The notes below the pieces were generated by a model that was given only the letters and a program-made list of their open reading frames with translations, made no database searches and was not told the DNA's origin. A program made the position numbers and the translations under genes. This document shows, one piece after another, positions 1-5,360 of a stretch of 5,360 nucleotides of DNA (the first letter of the stretch is position 1; each line of letters opens with the position of its first letter). Origin of the DNA: Acidimicrobiia bacterium (GTDB lineage Bacteria > Actinomycetota > Acidimicrobiia > Spongiisociales > UBA5794); the NCBI GenBank assembly GCA_030618675.1, contig JAUXCV010000126.1, positions 1 to 5,360 on the forward strand. The letters run 5' to 3'.

Positions 1-401
1 TTCTTCTGCGGTTCGACCTCGTCGAACGGGGGCGGCTCACGGTGGATCGGCCACCAGTCGCCGGTGAACTCGAGATCGGGAGCGTCGAGGGCATCACCCC
101 AGGCGTTGAAGATGTGACCGAGCGTTTGGTCGCCGACCGGAACCATGATCGGCGAACCCGTGTTGCGCACCTCAGCGCCGCGCACGAGGCCGTCCGTCGG
201 GGCAAGGGCCACCGCACGGATCTGATTGCCGCCCAACTGCTGGGCCACCTCGCACTTGATGGTTTTGGTCACACCGCCGATGGTCAGATCGACCTCGAGT
301 GCGAAGTTGATCTCCGGCAGGGAGTCGGGCGGGAACTCGACGTCCACCACCGGCCCGGCCACTTTGACGATCCGGCCTGTGGCAAGTGTGCTCTCGCTCA
401 T
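1..401 (-). CDS. atpD: F1Fo-ATP synthase subunit beta, N-terminal part (3' end outside window)
   Basis: Beta is the catalytic subunit of the F1 head; three copies alternate with alpha and make ATP from ADP and phosphate on the cytoplasmic side of the membrane. Only the first 133 codons are present, starting at the ATG at 399-401, and the frame stays open to the left edge. The visible part is the N-terminal beta-barrel: ATGRIVKVAGPVVDVEFP at about residues 7-24, then VPVGDQTLGHIFNAWGDALD at 87-106, and WPIHREPPPFDEVEPQ at 117-132, which leads into the nucleotide-binding domain. The P-loop, Walker B and DELSEED regions lie outside. It follows atpG by 20 bases. A likely ribosome site (AAGGA, 10 bases upstream, or GGAG, 5 bases upstream) supports the start. 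The identity is secure from the motifs and from its place after gamma. atpC should follow it outside the window. Confidence 0.96.
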   Translation of the reverse strand, partial: MSESTLATGRIVKVAGPVVDVEFPPDSLPEINFALEVDLTIGGVTKTIKCEVAQQLGGNQIRAVALAPTDGLVRGAEVRNTGSPIMVPVGDQTLGHIFNAWGDALDAPDLEFTGDWWPIHREPPPFDEVEPQK

Positions 402-421
402 TGGTGCTCCATCCTTGTTTC

Positions 422-1300
422 TCAACCGTCGCCGAGCGCCGCAGCGCCGCCGACGATCTCTGAGATCTCGGTCGTGATCTCCGCCTGCCGGGCCTGGTTG
501 GCCCCGCGGGTCAGGATCCTGGTCAGTTCTTCGGCGTTCTCGGTTGCCGCTTTCATGGCCCTGCGCCGGGCCGCGTGCTCCGAGGCAGAAGCGTCGAGAA
601 GGACGGCGTACACCGAACCCTCGAGGTAGCGGGGCAGGAGCCGATCCAGGATCTCCTCGGGAGATGGCTCGAAGGAGTAGCCGATCGGTTCGCTCGCCTC
701 TTCTCCTTCACCCGTCGGCGCCTCGATCGGCAGCAGCGTCCTGTGAATCGGCATCTGGGTGAGTGCCGACACGTACCGGGTGGTGAAGATATCAACAGAG
801 TCGACGCTGCCTTCGACGTAGTCGTTCAACAGCACGTTGGCGATCATGCGGGCGTCGGCGTAGACAGGGAGATCGGTGACGTCGAGCCAGGCGTGCTCGA
901 TGTCGTACTTGCGATAGGCGAAGTGCGACTGGGCTTTCTTACCGACGACGTACACGACGACCCGGTGACCGGCGGTGCGGTGTTCGCGGATCGCCTGCCC
1001 CGCGATGCGGATGACCGAGTGGTTGTAGCCGCCGGCGAGTCCACGGTCCGACGACACCACGACGATGCCGGCGGTCTTGACATCGCGTGTCTCGAGCAGC
1101 GCGTGGGCCGCTCCGCCGGCTGCGGCGACGTTGCTGATCACGTTGTTGAGCTGTTCGGCGTACGGCCGGGCGGCGGTGAGACGGCCCTGCGCCTTTCCGA
1201 TCCGGGCCGTGGAGATCAACTCCATCGCACGCGTGATCTTCATCGTCGATTGGACGCTGCGGATCCTGCGATAGATCAGACGGAGCTCAGCCGAAGCCAT
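422..1300 (-). CDS. atpG: F1Fo-ATP synthase subunit gamma
   Basis: Gamma is the central rotor shaft: its coiled coil turns inside the alpha3beta3 head and its foot sits on the c-ring. The 292-residue product has the usual family length. The N-terminal helix carries RRIRSVQSTMKITRAMELIS (11-30), the part that pairs with the C-terminal helix in the shaft. The Rossmann-like domain has SDRGLAGGYN (84-93), the family's SDRGLCGG-type motif. The C-terminal helix shows SEHAARRRAMKAAT (240-253) and ends in ARQAEITTEISEIVGGA (270-286), which fits the PROSITE gamma signature. I see no extra regulatory insertion like the redox loop of chloroplast gamma; residues 193-212 (EAPTGEGEEASEP and following) are an acidic, probably flexible stretch. 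The ATG at 1300 lies 6 bases after the atpA stop. Its ribosome site, GGAGG at 1312-1316, is embedded in the last codons of atpA, which suggests translational coupling. The stop is TGA. Confidence 0.98.
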   Translation of the reverse strand: MASAELRLIYRRIRSVQSTMKITRAMELISTARIGKAQGRLTAARPYAEQLNNVISNVAAAGGAAHALLETRDVKTAGIVVVSSDRGLAGGYNHSVIRIAGQAIREHRTAGHRVVVYVVGKKAQSHFAYRKYDIEHAWLDVTDLPVYADARMIANVLLNDYVEGSVDSVDIFTTRYVSALTQMPIHRTLLPIEAPTGEGEEASEPIGYSFEPSPEEILDRLLPRYLEGSVYAVLLDASASEHAARRRAMKAATENAEELTRILTRGANQARQAEITTEISEIVGGAAALGDG

Positions 1301-1306
1301 CGGGTG

Positions 1307-2845
1307 CTACGCCTCCCCCACCGGGAGGGTGTGGCCGTCGCTCTCCCAGGACGCGACGAACGCTTCGATGGCGGATCGCATGGCGTCCTCGTCCATCTCG
1401 CCGGTCTCGGCGATCTGGTCGAGCAGATGACCGTGCCGGGTGCGGATGTACTCGCGCATCTCCGCTTCGAAACCGTGAACCTCGGAGGCCTCGACGCCAT
1501 CCATCAAACCTTCCGTCACGGCGAAGATCGCCATGACCTGCTCCGCGACGGGAACGGGTTCGAACTGTCCCTGCTTGAGGACCTCGACGACACGGCGACC
1601 ACGGTCGAGCTGAGCGAGCGACGTCGCATCGAGTTCGGATCCGAACTCGGCGAACGCCTCCAACTCGCGGAACTGGGCCAGGTTGAGACGCAACGGGCCG
1701 GCGATCTTCTTCATCGCCTTCACCTGTGCCGCACCACCGACCCGGGAGACCGAGATACCGGCGTTGATCGCAGGGCGCACGCCGGAGAAGAAGAGGTCGG
1801 TCTCGAGGAAGATCTGACCGTCGGTGATCGAGATCACGTTCGTCGGGATGTAGGCGGACACGTCGTTCGCCTTCGTCTCGATGATCGGCAGGGCCGTCAG
1901 CGAGCCACCACCCAGTTCGTCGGAGAGCTTCGCAGCACGCTCAAGGAGCCGGCTGTGCAGGTAGAAGACGTCACCCGGATAGGCCTCGCGGCCCGGCGGG
2001 CGGCGCAGCAGGAGCGACAGTTCGCGGTACGCCACGGCCTGCTTCGACAGGTCGTCGAAGATGACGAGGGCGTGCTCGCCGTTGTACATCCAGTACTGCC
2101 CGATCGCGGAACCTGCGTACGGTGCGTACATCTGGAGCGCAGCGGCGTCCGATGCTGAGGCATCGACGACCACGGTGTACTCCATCGCCCCGGCCTGTTC
2201 CAGCGTGTCGACGACCTCGGCGACCGTCGAGTTCTTCTGACCGATCGCGACGTAGATGCACTTCACGCCGAGACCCTTCTGGTTCAGGATCGTGTCGACG
2301 ACGATGGCGGTCTTCCCGGTCTGGCGGTCGCCGATGATCAGCTGTCGCTGGCCACGACCGATCGGCGTCATCGCGTCGATGGCCTTGATCCCGGTCTGGA
2401 GCGGTTCGCTCACCGGCTGGCGCTCGACGACCGATGGTGCCTGCGTCTCGAGCAAGCGGGTCTCGGTGGAGTTGATCGGCCCCTTGCCGTCGATCGGGTT
2501 GCCGATCGGGTCGATGACCCGGCCCAACAACGCGTCACCGACCGGAACCGAAAGGACGCGTCCCGTCGAACGGACCTCGTCGCCCTCTTCGACGTGGGAG
2601 GAATCGCCCATGAGCACGGCGCCGATCGAGGTTTCGTCCAGGTTCAGAGCGATGCCGATGAGGCCACCGGGGAACTCGAGGAGTTCGGAAGCCATCGCTC
2701 CCGGGAGTCCGGAGACGCGGGCGACGCCGTCACCGATCGCGGTGACGTACCCGATCGTCTCGGCTTCGACAGACGGCGACCAGCCCTCCAGGTTCCTTCG
2801 GAGTGCGGCGGTGACGTCCGCTGCGTTCAATGTCACTTCAGCCAT
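1307..2845 (-). CDS. atpA: F1Fo-ATP synthase subunit alpha
   Basis: Alpha is the non-catalytic nucleotide-binding subunit of F1; it alternates with beta and supplies an arginine to the catalytic site. The 512-residue product has normal length. In order it shows an N-terminal helix that contacts delta (about 1-25), a beta-barrel (about 26-95), and the nucleotide-binding domain with Walker A GDRQTGKT (172-179, Lys178 and Thr179) and Walker B ALVIFDD (259-265). DELGGGSLTALPIIET follows at 309-324, then the alpha/beta signature PAINAGISVS (358-367) followed directly by Arg368, the expected arginine finger. The rest is the C-terminal helical domain. The Gln175 of the P-loop is typical of alpha, whereas beta has a different loop, so this is not a second beta. 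The ATG at 2843-2845 is 4 bases after the atpH stop, with GGAG at 2854-2857 at 8-base spacing. The stop is TAG. No key residue is missing. Confidence 0.99.
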   Translation of the reverse strand: MAEVTLNAADVTAALRRNLEGWSPSVEAETIGYVTAIGDGVARVSGLPGAMASELLEFPGGLIGIALNLDETSIGAVLMGDSSHVEEGDEVRSTGRVLSVPVGDALLGRVIDPIGNPIDGKGPINSTETRLLETQAPSVVERQPVSEPLQTGIKAIDAMTPIGRGQRQLIIGDRQTGKTAIVVDTILNQKGLGVKCIYVAIGQKNSTVAEVVDTLEQAGAMEYTVVVDASASDAAALQMYAPYAGSAIGQYWMYNGEHALVIFDDLSKQAVAYRELSLLLRRPPGREAYPGDVFYLHSRLLERAAKLSDELGGGSLTALPIIETKANDVSAYIPTNVISITDGQIFLETDLFFSGVRPAINAGISVSRVGGAAQVKAMKKIAGPLRLNLAQFRELEAFAEFGSELDATSLAQLDRGRRVVEVLKQGQFEPVPVAEQVMAIFAVTEGLMDGVEASEVHGFEAEMREYIRTRHGHLLDQIAETGEMDEDAMRSAIEAFVASWESDGHTLPVGEA

Positions 2846-2849
2846 CTGC

Positions 2850-3395
2850 CTAACTCCATTGCTCTCGTACGTCGTCCAGACGGCCCTTCACAGAACCGTC
2901 GAATATCGTGTCCCCGATCTTGGCAACCAGACCGCCCATGATGGACTGGTCGGTCACGACCTTGGCCTGCACCCGCTTGCCCGTCGCCTTCGACAGAGCC
3001 GCTTCGAGCCGGGCCACCTGGCCGGCGTCGAGAGCGATCGCGCTCTGCACCTCCGCAACGACCGTGCCCTCTTCTTCGGCGGCGACCTCGGCGAGACGTG
3101 ATGCCAGTTCGTCGAGGTACTTCGCCTGACCGACGGCGACGATGAAGTTGATCGACGCCACGACGGCACCGTCGACGCGGGCACCGAGCAGATCGGTAAC
3201 GGTCCCCTGCCTCCGGGAGATGGGGATCTGCGGATCGCTCAGAGCATCACGCAGTTCTGAGTTGGCGGAGATCATCTTCGCCGCCGCGTAGAACGCGTCG
3301 ACGAACGCGTCGACGTCGCCCTCAGCACGCGCTATGTCGAACAAGGCGGACGCGTACCCGTCGAGACGGGCCGGGTGTTCCGTGGCCTCCATCAC
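2850..3395 (-). CDS. atpH: F1Fo-ATP synthase subunit delta
   Basis: Delta is the stator cap: it binds the N-termini of the alpha subunits at the top of F1 and the C-terminal ends of the b dimer, so the head does not spin with the rotor. The 181-residue product has the usual length. The N-terminal helical domain begins YASALFDIARAEG (14-26) and includes NSELRDALSDPQIP (45-58). The C-terminal domain has the conserved GGLVAKIGD (154-162) and then DGSVKGRL (166-173), typical of the OSCP/delta family. The frame opens at GTG 3393-3395, directly abutting the atpF stop, and the next codon is ATG at 3390-3392. GGAGGAG at 3404-3410 is 8 bases from GTG and 11 from ATG, so either could be used; the protein differs by one residue. 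Residues 28-35 are encoded by a perfect 12-bp tandem repeat. The gene is separate from atpF, unlike the fused form of mycobacteria. The stop is TAG. Confidence 0.96.
   Translation of the reverse strand: MMEATEHPARLDGYASALFDIARAEGDVDAFVDAFYAAAKMISANSELRDALSDPQIPISRRQGTVTDLLGARVDGAVVASINFIVAVGQAKYLDELASRLAEVAAEEEGTVVAEVQSAIALDAGQVARLEAALSKATGKRVQAKVVTDQSIMGGLVAKIGDTIFDGSVKGRLDDVREQWS
3291..3314. repeat. Perfect 12-bp tandem repeat inside atpH
   Basis: The unit GAACGCGTCGAC occurs twice head to tail (3291-3302 and 3303-3314) with no mismatch. On the coding strand it encodes Val-Asp-Ala-Phe twice (residues 28-35 of delta). It is in frame and lies in the second helix of the N-terminal domain. Confidence 0.85.
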
Positions 3396-3977
3396 CTAGT
3401 GCACTCCTCCGAGATCGTCGATGTAGCGATCGACGAGTTCGCGCTGGCGTTCGTCGTCGAGGCTGTCGCCGACGACCTTCTCCGCGACGGAGAGCGAGAG
3501 GTCTGCGACCTGGCGGCGAAGTTCCCCGCTGACTCGCTCACGCTCGCCGGTGATCTCACCGTGGGCGCGTTCCTTGATCTGTTCGGCTTCGGTTTCGGCC
3601 CGTGCGACGATGTCGGCCTTCACCTGCTCGCCGGCATTCCTCGCGTCATCGACGATTCCTGCCGCTTCATCCTTGGCTCCCGAAAGTTGCTCCTGGTAGT
3701 CACCGAGCAGACTCTCGGCCTCGACCTTGGCGTCTTCGGCAGCCTCGTACTCGCCGCGGATCTTCGCCTGGCGCGCCTCGAGCGTCTTGTTCAACGACGG
3801 GACGGCCCACTTCCACACGAAGAAGAACACGATGACGAAGGCGATGAGGCCCGCGATCAACTCATCGGGGTGCGGTAGCAGCAATTGGATGCCGCTGACT
3901 TCTTCCTCAGCATCGTGGGAGATCTGCTCCACTTCTTCCTGGAACAGGAACATCGCCTGGGTCAACATGGACAACAT
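3396..3977 (-). CDS. atpF: F1Fo-ATP synthase subunit b
   Basis: Subunit b dimerises to form the peripheral stalk that links subunit a in the membrane to delta on top of F1. The 193-residue product has one membrane span at about 39-60 (LIAGLIAFVIVFFFVWKWAV), followed by a long, charged, alanine- and glutamate-rich helix (about 62-170) that should form the right-handed coiled coil. The C-terminal end, about 155-185 (VADLSLSVAEKVVGDSL), is the part expected to bind delta. Before the span lies an unusually acidic tail of about 35 residues (EEVEQ, DAEEEVSG), placed outside the cytoplasm by the family topology. The ATG at 3977 is preferred over the in-frame ATG at 3968 because AAGGGA lies 6 bases upstream of it. 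It follows atpE by 12 bases and its TAG stop directly touches the atpH start. A second b-type gene (b') is not present in the window. Confidence 0.96.
   Translation of the reverse strand: MLSMLTQAMFLFQEEVEQISHDAEEEVSGIQLLLPHPDELIAGLIAFVIVFFFVWKWAVPSLNKTLEARQAKIRGEYEAAEDAKVEAESLLGDYQEQLSGAKDEAAGIVDDARNAGEQVKADIVARAETEAEQIKERAHGEITGERERVSGELRRQVADLSLSVAEKVVGDSLDDERQRELVDRYIDDLGGVH
3404..3410 (-). promoter_or_regulatory. Ribosome binding site of atpH, inside atpF
   Basis: GGAGGAG on the minus strand lies within the last codons of atpF. It is 8 bases from the GTG at 3395 and 11 bases from the ATG at 3392. The spacing mildly favours GTG and the codon type favours ATG. Because the signal sits inside atpF, translation of the two genes is probably coupled. 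Confidence 0.6.
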
Positions 3978-3989
3978 GTTCAGTCCCTT

Positions 3990-4202
3990 CTAGGCGATGA
4001 AGAACAGCACGAAGCCGATCAACGCGAGCGCCTCGGTGAACGCGATCCCCAGGAACATCGTGGTTCTCACCATGCCGGCAGCTTCGGGCTGACGGGCCAT
4101 CGCCGAGATGGCGGATGCCACGACGAGACCGATGCCGATGCCCGGGCCGATGGCTGCAAGACCGTACCCCATGACGGCGATCGCACCTTTTAGCTCTTCC
4201 AT
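3990..4202 (-). CDS. atpE: F1Fo-ATP synthase subunit c (c-ring proteolipid)
   Basis: Subunit c forms the membrane rotor ring that carries protons past subunit a. The 70-residue product is a two-helix hairpin. Helix 1 (about 5-33) has the glycine-rich ring-packing motif GPGIGIG (19-25). The polar loop ARQPE (36-40) is the cytoplasmic contact with gamma and epsilon. Helix 2 (about 46-69) holds the ion-binding carboxylate Glu57 in AFTEALALIG. The residue after Glu57 is Ala, and the Glu-Ser-Thr ligand pattern of sodium-type rings is absent, so proton coupling is inferred. The ATG at 4200-4202 has a strong upstream AGGAGG, fitting the need for many c copies per enzyme. The gene lies 19 bases after atpB and ends in TAG 12 bases before atpF. 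Ring size cannot be told from the sequence. Confidence 0.98.
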   Translation of the reverse strand: MEELKGAIAVMGYGLAAIGPGIGIGLVVASAISAMARQPEAAGMVRTTMFLGIAFTEALALIGFVLFFIA

Positions 4203-4213
4203 TGTTTGCCTTT

Positions 4214-4219
4214 CCTCCT
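4214..4219 (-). promoter_or_regulatory. Strong ribosome binding site of atpE
   Basis: On the minus strand the atpB-atpE gap reads AGGAGG followed by 11 bases and then ATG. It is a full Shine-Dalgarno match and, with its A-rich spacer, looks like the strongest in the window. It fits the need to make several times more subunit c than a from the same transcript, as is known for E. coli atpE. Confidence 0.75.
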
Positions 4220-4221
4220 AC

Positions 4222-5040
4222 TCAGTGCTCAATGTGAATGGACGATTCGACGTAGACCGCAGACAGCAGCGTGATGATGTAAGCCTGCAGAACAGCGACG
4301 ATGATCTCGAAGACGTAGATGCCGAGACCGAAAACGAACCACGGGATGCCGATGAGCGCCCGGATACCGATCTCGCCCACGCTCGACATGAATACCCATC
4401 CGGAGACGAGCAGCAACGTCAGCATGAGGTGACCGGCGACCATGTTGGCGAAGAGCCGGACGGCGAGAGTGAGCGGCCGCAGGAAGAACGTGGAGACGAA
4501 CTCGATGAGACCGACGAGCGGTCGGAGGGCGATCGGGACCGTGGTGGGCCAGACGAGCGCTCCGACGTAGCGGAACCCGTTCTTCTTGAGACCGACGAAG
4601 ACGAAGATCACCCAGGTCAGCAGAGACAGGCCTCCCGCGATCGCCATGCGCGACGTGATCGGGAAGTTGATCAGCGGCGTGACCTCGAACAGGTTGCCGA
4701 CAAGGACGAAGAGGAAGAGCGACAGAAGCCACGGGTAGTACTTGACCCCTTCGGGGCCGATGATGCCGGTCGCGATGTCGTCCCGCACGAACCCCATGAG
4801 GCTCTCGATCGTTACTCCGAATTTCGACGGATTCAGACTCCTCTTCCGGAGACCGAAGTAGAGAAGTGCCACCACGATGACCATCGCGAGGAGGATCAGG
4901 AAGACCGTGCGGGTGATGCCCCACGGTCCGATCGCGAAGAGGTTGTCCTCGAACTGGAAGAGCTCGATCACGTTCTCCGGCTTGCAGATGATGTCGTTCG
5001 CCGGATCGCATGCCCCGCTGGCCAGGATCAGTTGCTCCAC
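4222..5040 (-). CDS. atpB: F1Fo-ATP synthase subunit a (proton channel)
   Basis: Subunit a provides the two proton half-channels beside the c-ring. The 272-residue product is strongly hydrophobic, with about five to six membrane segments (roughly 42-64, 103-125, 133-151, 163-185, 190-220, 232-265). The signature AVRLFANMVAGHL (193-205) contains the essential Arg195, equivalent to E. coli Arg210. His204 stands where E. coli has Glu219, and Glu245 (VFEIIVAVLQAY, 243-254) where E. coli has His245; this swapped pair is also the mitochondrial arrangement. Gln252 is retained. The N-terminal tail has two cysteines, Cys11 and Cys19. The start is GTG at 5038-5040: AAAGGGA lies 6 bases upstream, and no in-frame ATG precedes residue 53, which falls inside the first membrane helix. 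The start lies inside the end of atpI (13-base overlap), suggesting coupling. The stop is TGA. Confidence 0.97.
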   Translation of the reverse strand: MEQLILASGACDPANDIICKPENVIELFQFEDNLFAIGPWGITRTVFLILLAMVIVVALLYFGLRKRSLNPSKFGVTIESLMGFVRDDIATGIIGPEGVKYYPWLLSLFLFVLVGNLFEVTPLINFPITSRMAIAGGLSLLTWVIFVFVGLKKNGFRYVGALVWPTTVPIALRPLVGLIEFVSTFFLRPLTLAVRLFANMVAGHLMLTLLLVSGWVFMSSVGEIGIRALIGIPWFVFGLGIYVFEIIVAVLQAYIITLLSAVYVESSIHIEH

Positions 5041-5360
5041 TCCAAGTCCCTTTCCGCGCCGTTAGCGAACGCCACCGCTTCCCAAGACAGCAAGACTAGG
5101 TAGCTCGCGACCACCGAGATTCCCATTGCCATCCGATCGAGATCGGTCACGTTGGCGATGATCAACATCGACACCGTGATGAGGCCGAGCCGGATGATGA
5201 ATCCGAACAAGGCGGCCGCATGATACATGACCATGGATACACGTGCAGCCTTCGACATGATGTATCCGCCGAGAATGAAGTTCGCTACGACGATCGCTAC
5301 ACCGACCAGTGAGGCGACGGCGCCTTGCCATCCCTGGAGCAGACCGAAGACGAGAGCGAG
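5028..5360 (-). CDS. atpI: AtpI-family membrane protein, ATP synthase subunit I (5' end outside window)
   Basis: This is the first visible gene of the operon, and its position directly before atpB points to AtpI. That family is not part of the finished enzyme; related proteins are reported to help assemble the c-ring or to handle Mg2+ or Ca2+. The frame is open to the right edge, giving at least 110 codons. The first in-window ATG (5258) would cut into a hydrophobic segment, so it is probably internal and the true start is outside. Visible membrane segments are the end of one (LALVFGLLQG at the edge), then about 5265-5320 (ASLVGVAIVVANFILGGYI), about 5150-5220 (ALFGFIIRLGLITVSMLIIA), and about 5055-5115 (SVVASYLVLLSWEAVAF). 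This matches the four-helix plan. The family is poorly conserved, so the identity rests mainly on position and topology. It ends in TGA inside the start of atpB. Confidence 0.8.
   Translation of the reverse strand, partial: LALVFGLLQGWQGAVASLVGVAIVVANFILGGYIMSKAARVSMVMYHAAALFGFIIRLGLITVSMLIIANVTDLDRMAMGISVVASYLVLLSWEAVAFANGAERDLEWSN
5047..5053 (-). promoter_or_regulatory. Ribosome binding site that sets the GTG start of atpB
   Basis: AAAGGGA on the minus strand lies 6 bases upstream of the GTG at 5040, within the coding end of atpI. The same AAGGGA plus 6-base arrangement precedes atpF (3984-3989), which supports its use here. There is no ATG alternative in frame that would keep the N-terminal tail. 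Confidence 0.6.

Noticed and set aside
575..2158. A 527-codon open frame on the plus strand
   Set aside because: It lies entirely opposite atpG and atpA, which have full family motifs. Its product is rich in Arg, Asp, His and Gly with no recognisable domain, as expected of the reverse complement of a GC-rich gene with strong third-position bias. I see no ribosome site or gene context for it.
2490..2515. Repeated GATCGGGT in atpA
   Set aside because: It encodes the conserved family segment DPIGNPIDG, so the similarity comes from the repeated Pro-Ile-Gly/Asp wording and not from a DNA repeat element.
2256..3101. A 281-codon plus-strand open frame spanning the atpA-atpH junction
   Set aside because: It is antisense to two well-supported genes, crosses their boundary, and is Ser/Pro/Arg-rich with no recognisable motif.
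4229..5011. A 260-codon minus-strand open frame in another frame inside atpB
   Set aside because: The product is Arg/His/Pro-rich with no domain, while the overlapping frame encodes subunit a with its essential arginine and membrane helices.
5005..5040. Possible lipoprotein signal at the N-terminus of subunit a (LILASGAC)
   Set aside because: The positions before Cys11 read Ser-Gly-Ala, which lacks the Leu-type residue expected at -3, and there is no basic start or full hydrophobic stretch ahead of it.
4108..5103. A 331-codon plus-strand open frame with a product very rich in Asp, Glu, Arg and Gln
   Set aside because: It is the antisense of the hydrophobic atpB and part of atpE. Reversing codons of hydrophobic residues yields a highly charged low-complexity product, so this is a shadow and not a real acidic protein.
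1..5360. A novel or accessory system hidden in the window
   Set aside because: All but a few short gaps are accounted for by core atp genes in the standard order. No insertion, unusual fusion, RNA structure or foreign-looking segment was found on either strand.

Overview
This window is an almost complete F1Fo-ATP synthase (atp) operon, read entirely from the minus strand, so it runs right to left. In transcription order it holds atpI (5' end outside the window), atpB (a), atpE (c), atpF (b), atpH (delta), atpA (alpha), atpG (gamma) and the first 133 codons of atpD (beta). atpC (epsilon) would be expected just beyond position 1. The order I-B-E-F-H-A-G-D is the classical bacterial one. No foreign gene, RNA gene, mobile element, CRISPR array or non-coding stretch longer than 20 bases is visible.

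The DNA is GC-rich with strong third-position G/C bias. This explains the long plus-strand open frames lying opposite the real genes. The wording of several subunits resembles Actinomycetota: alpha has an N-terminal segment reading SGLPGAMASELLEFPGG followed by LSVPVGDALLGRVIDPIG, beta has WPIHREPPPFDEVEPQ, and b has a long N-terminal tail before its single membrane span. b and delta are separate genes, unlike the fused b-delta gene of mycobacteria. A deep-branching actinobacterial lineage such as Acidimicrobiia is my best guess, but this is an inference from remembered sequence flavour and not a search result.

Region by region: 5028-5360 is the small membrane protein AtpI. 3396-5040 holds the three Fo genes, for the proton-channel subunit a, the c-ring subunit and the stator subunit b. 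2850-3395 is delta, which ties b to the top of F1. 1-2845 holds the F1 genes alpha, gamma and the start of beta. Genes are packed with gaps of 0 to 20 bases, and atpI and atpB overlap by 13 bases, so one polycistronic transcript with translational coupling is likely. The promoter must lie to the right of the window.

The products form one rotary enzyme. Protons pass through the a/c interface (Arg195 of a, Glu57 of c), the c-ring turns gamma, and gamma drives ATP synthesis in the alpha3beta3 head while b2-delta holds the head still. All key residues I could check are present, so the enzyme should be functional. I found no previously undescribed system. The small points worth a look are a two-cysteine N-terminal tail on subunit a, a perfect 12-bp tandem repeat inside atpH, four consecutive genes ending in TAG, and an ambiguous GTG/ATG start for atpH.
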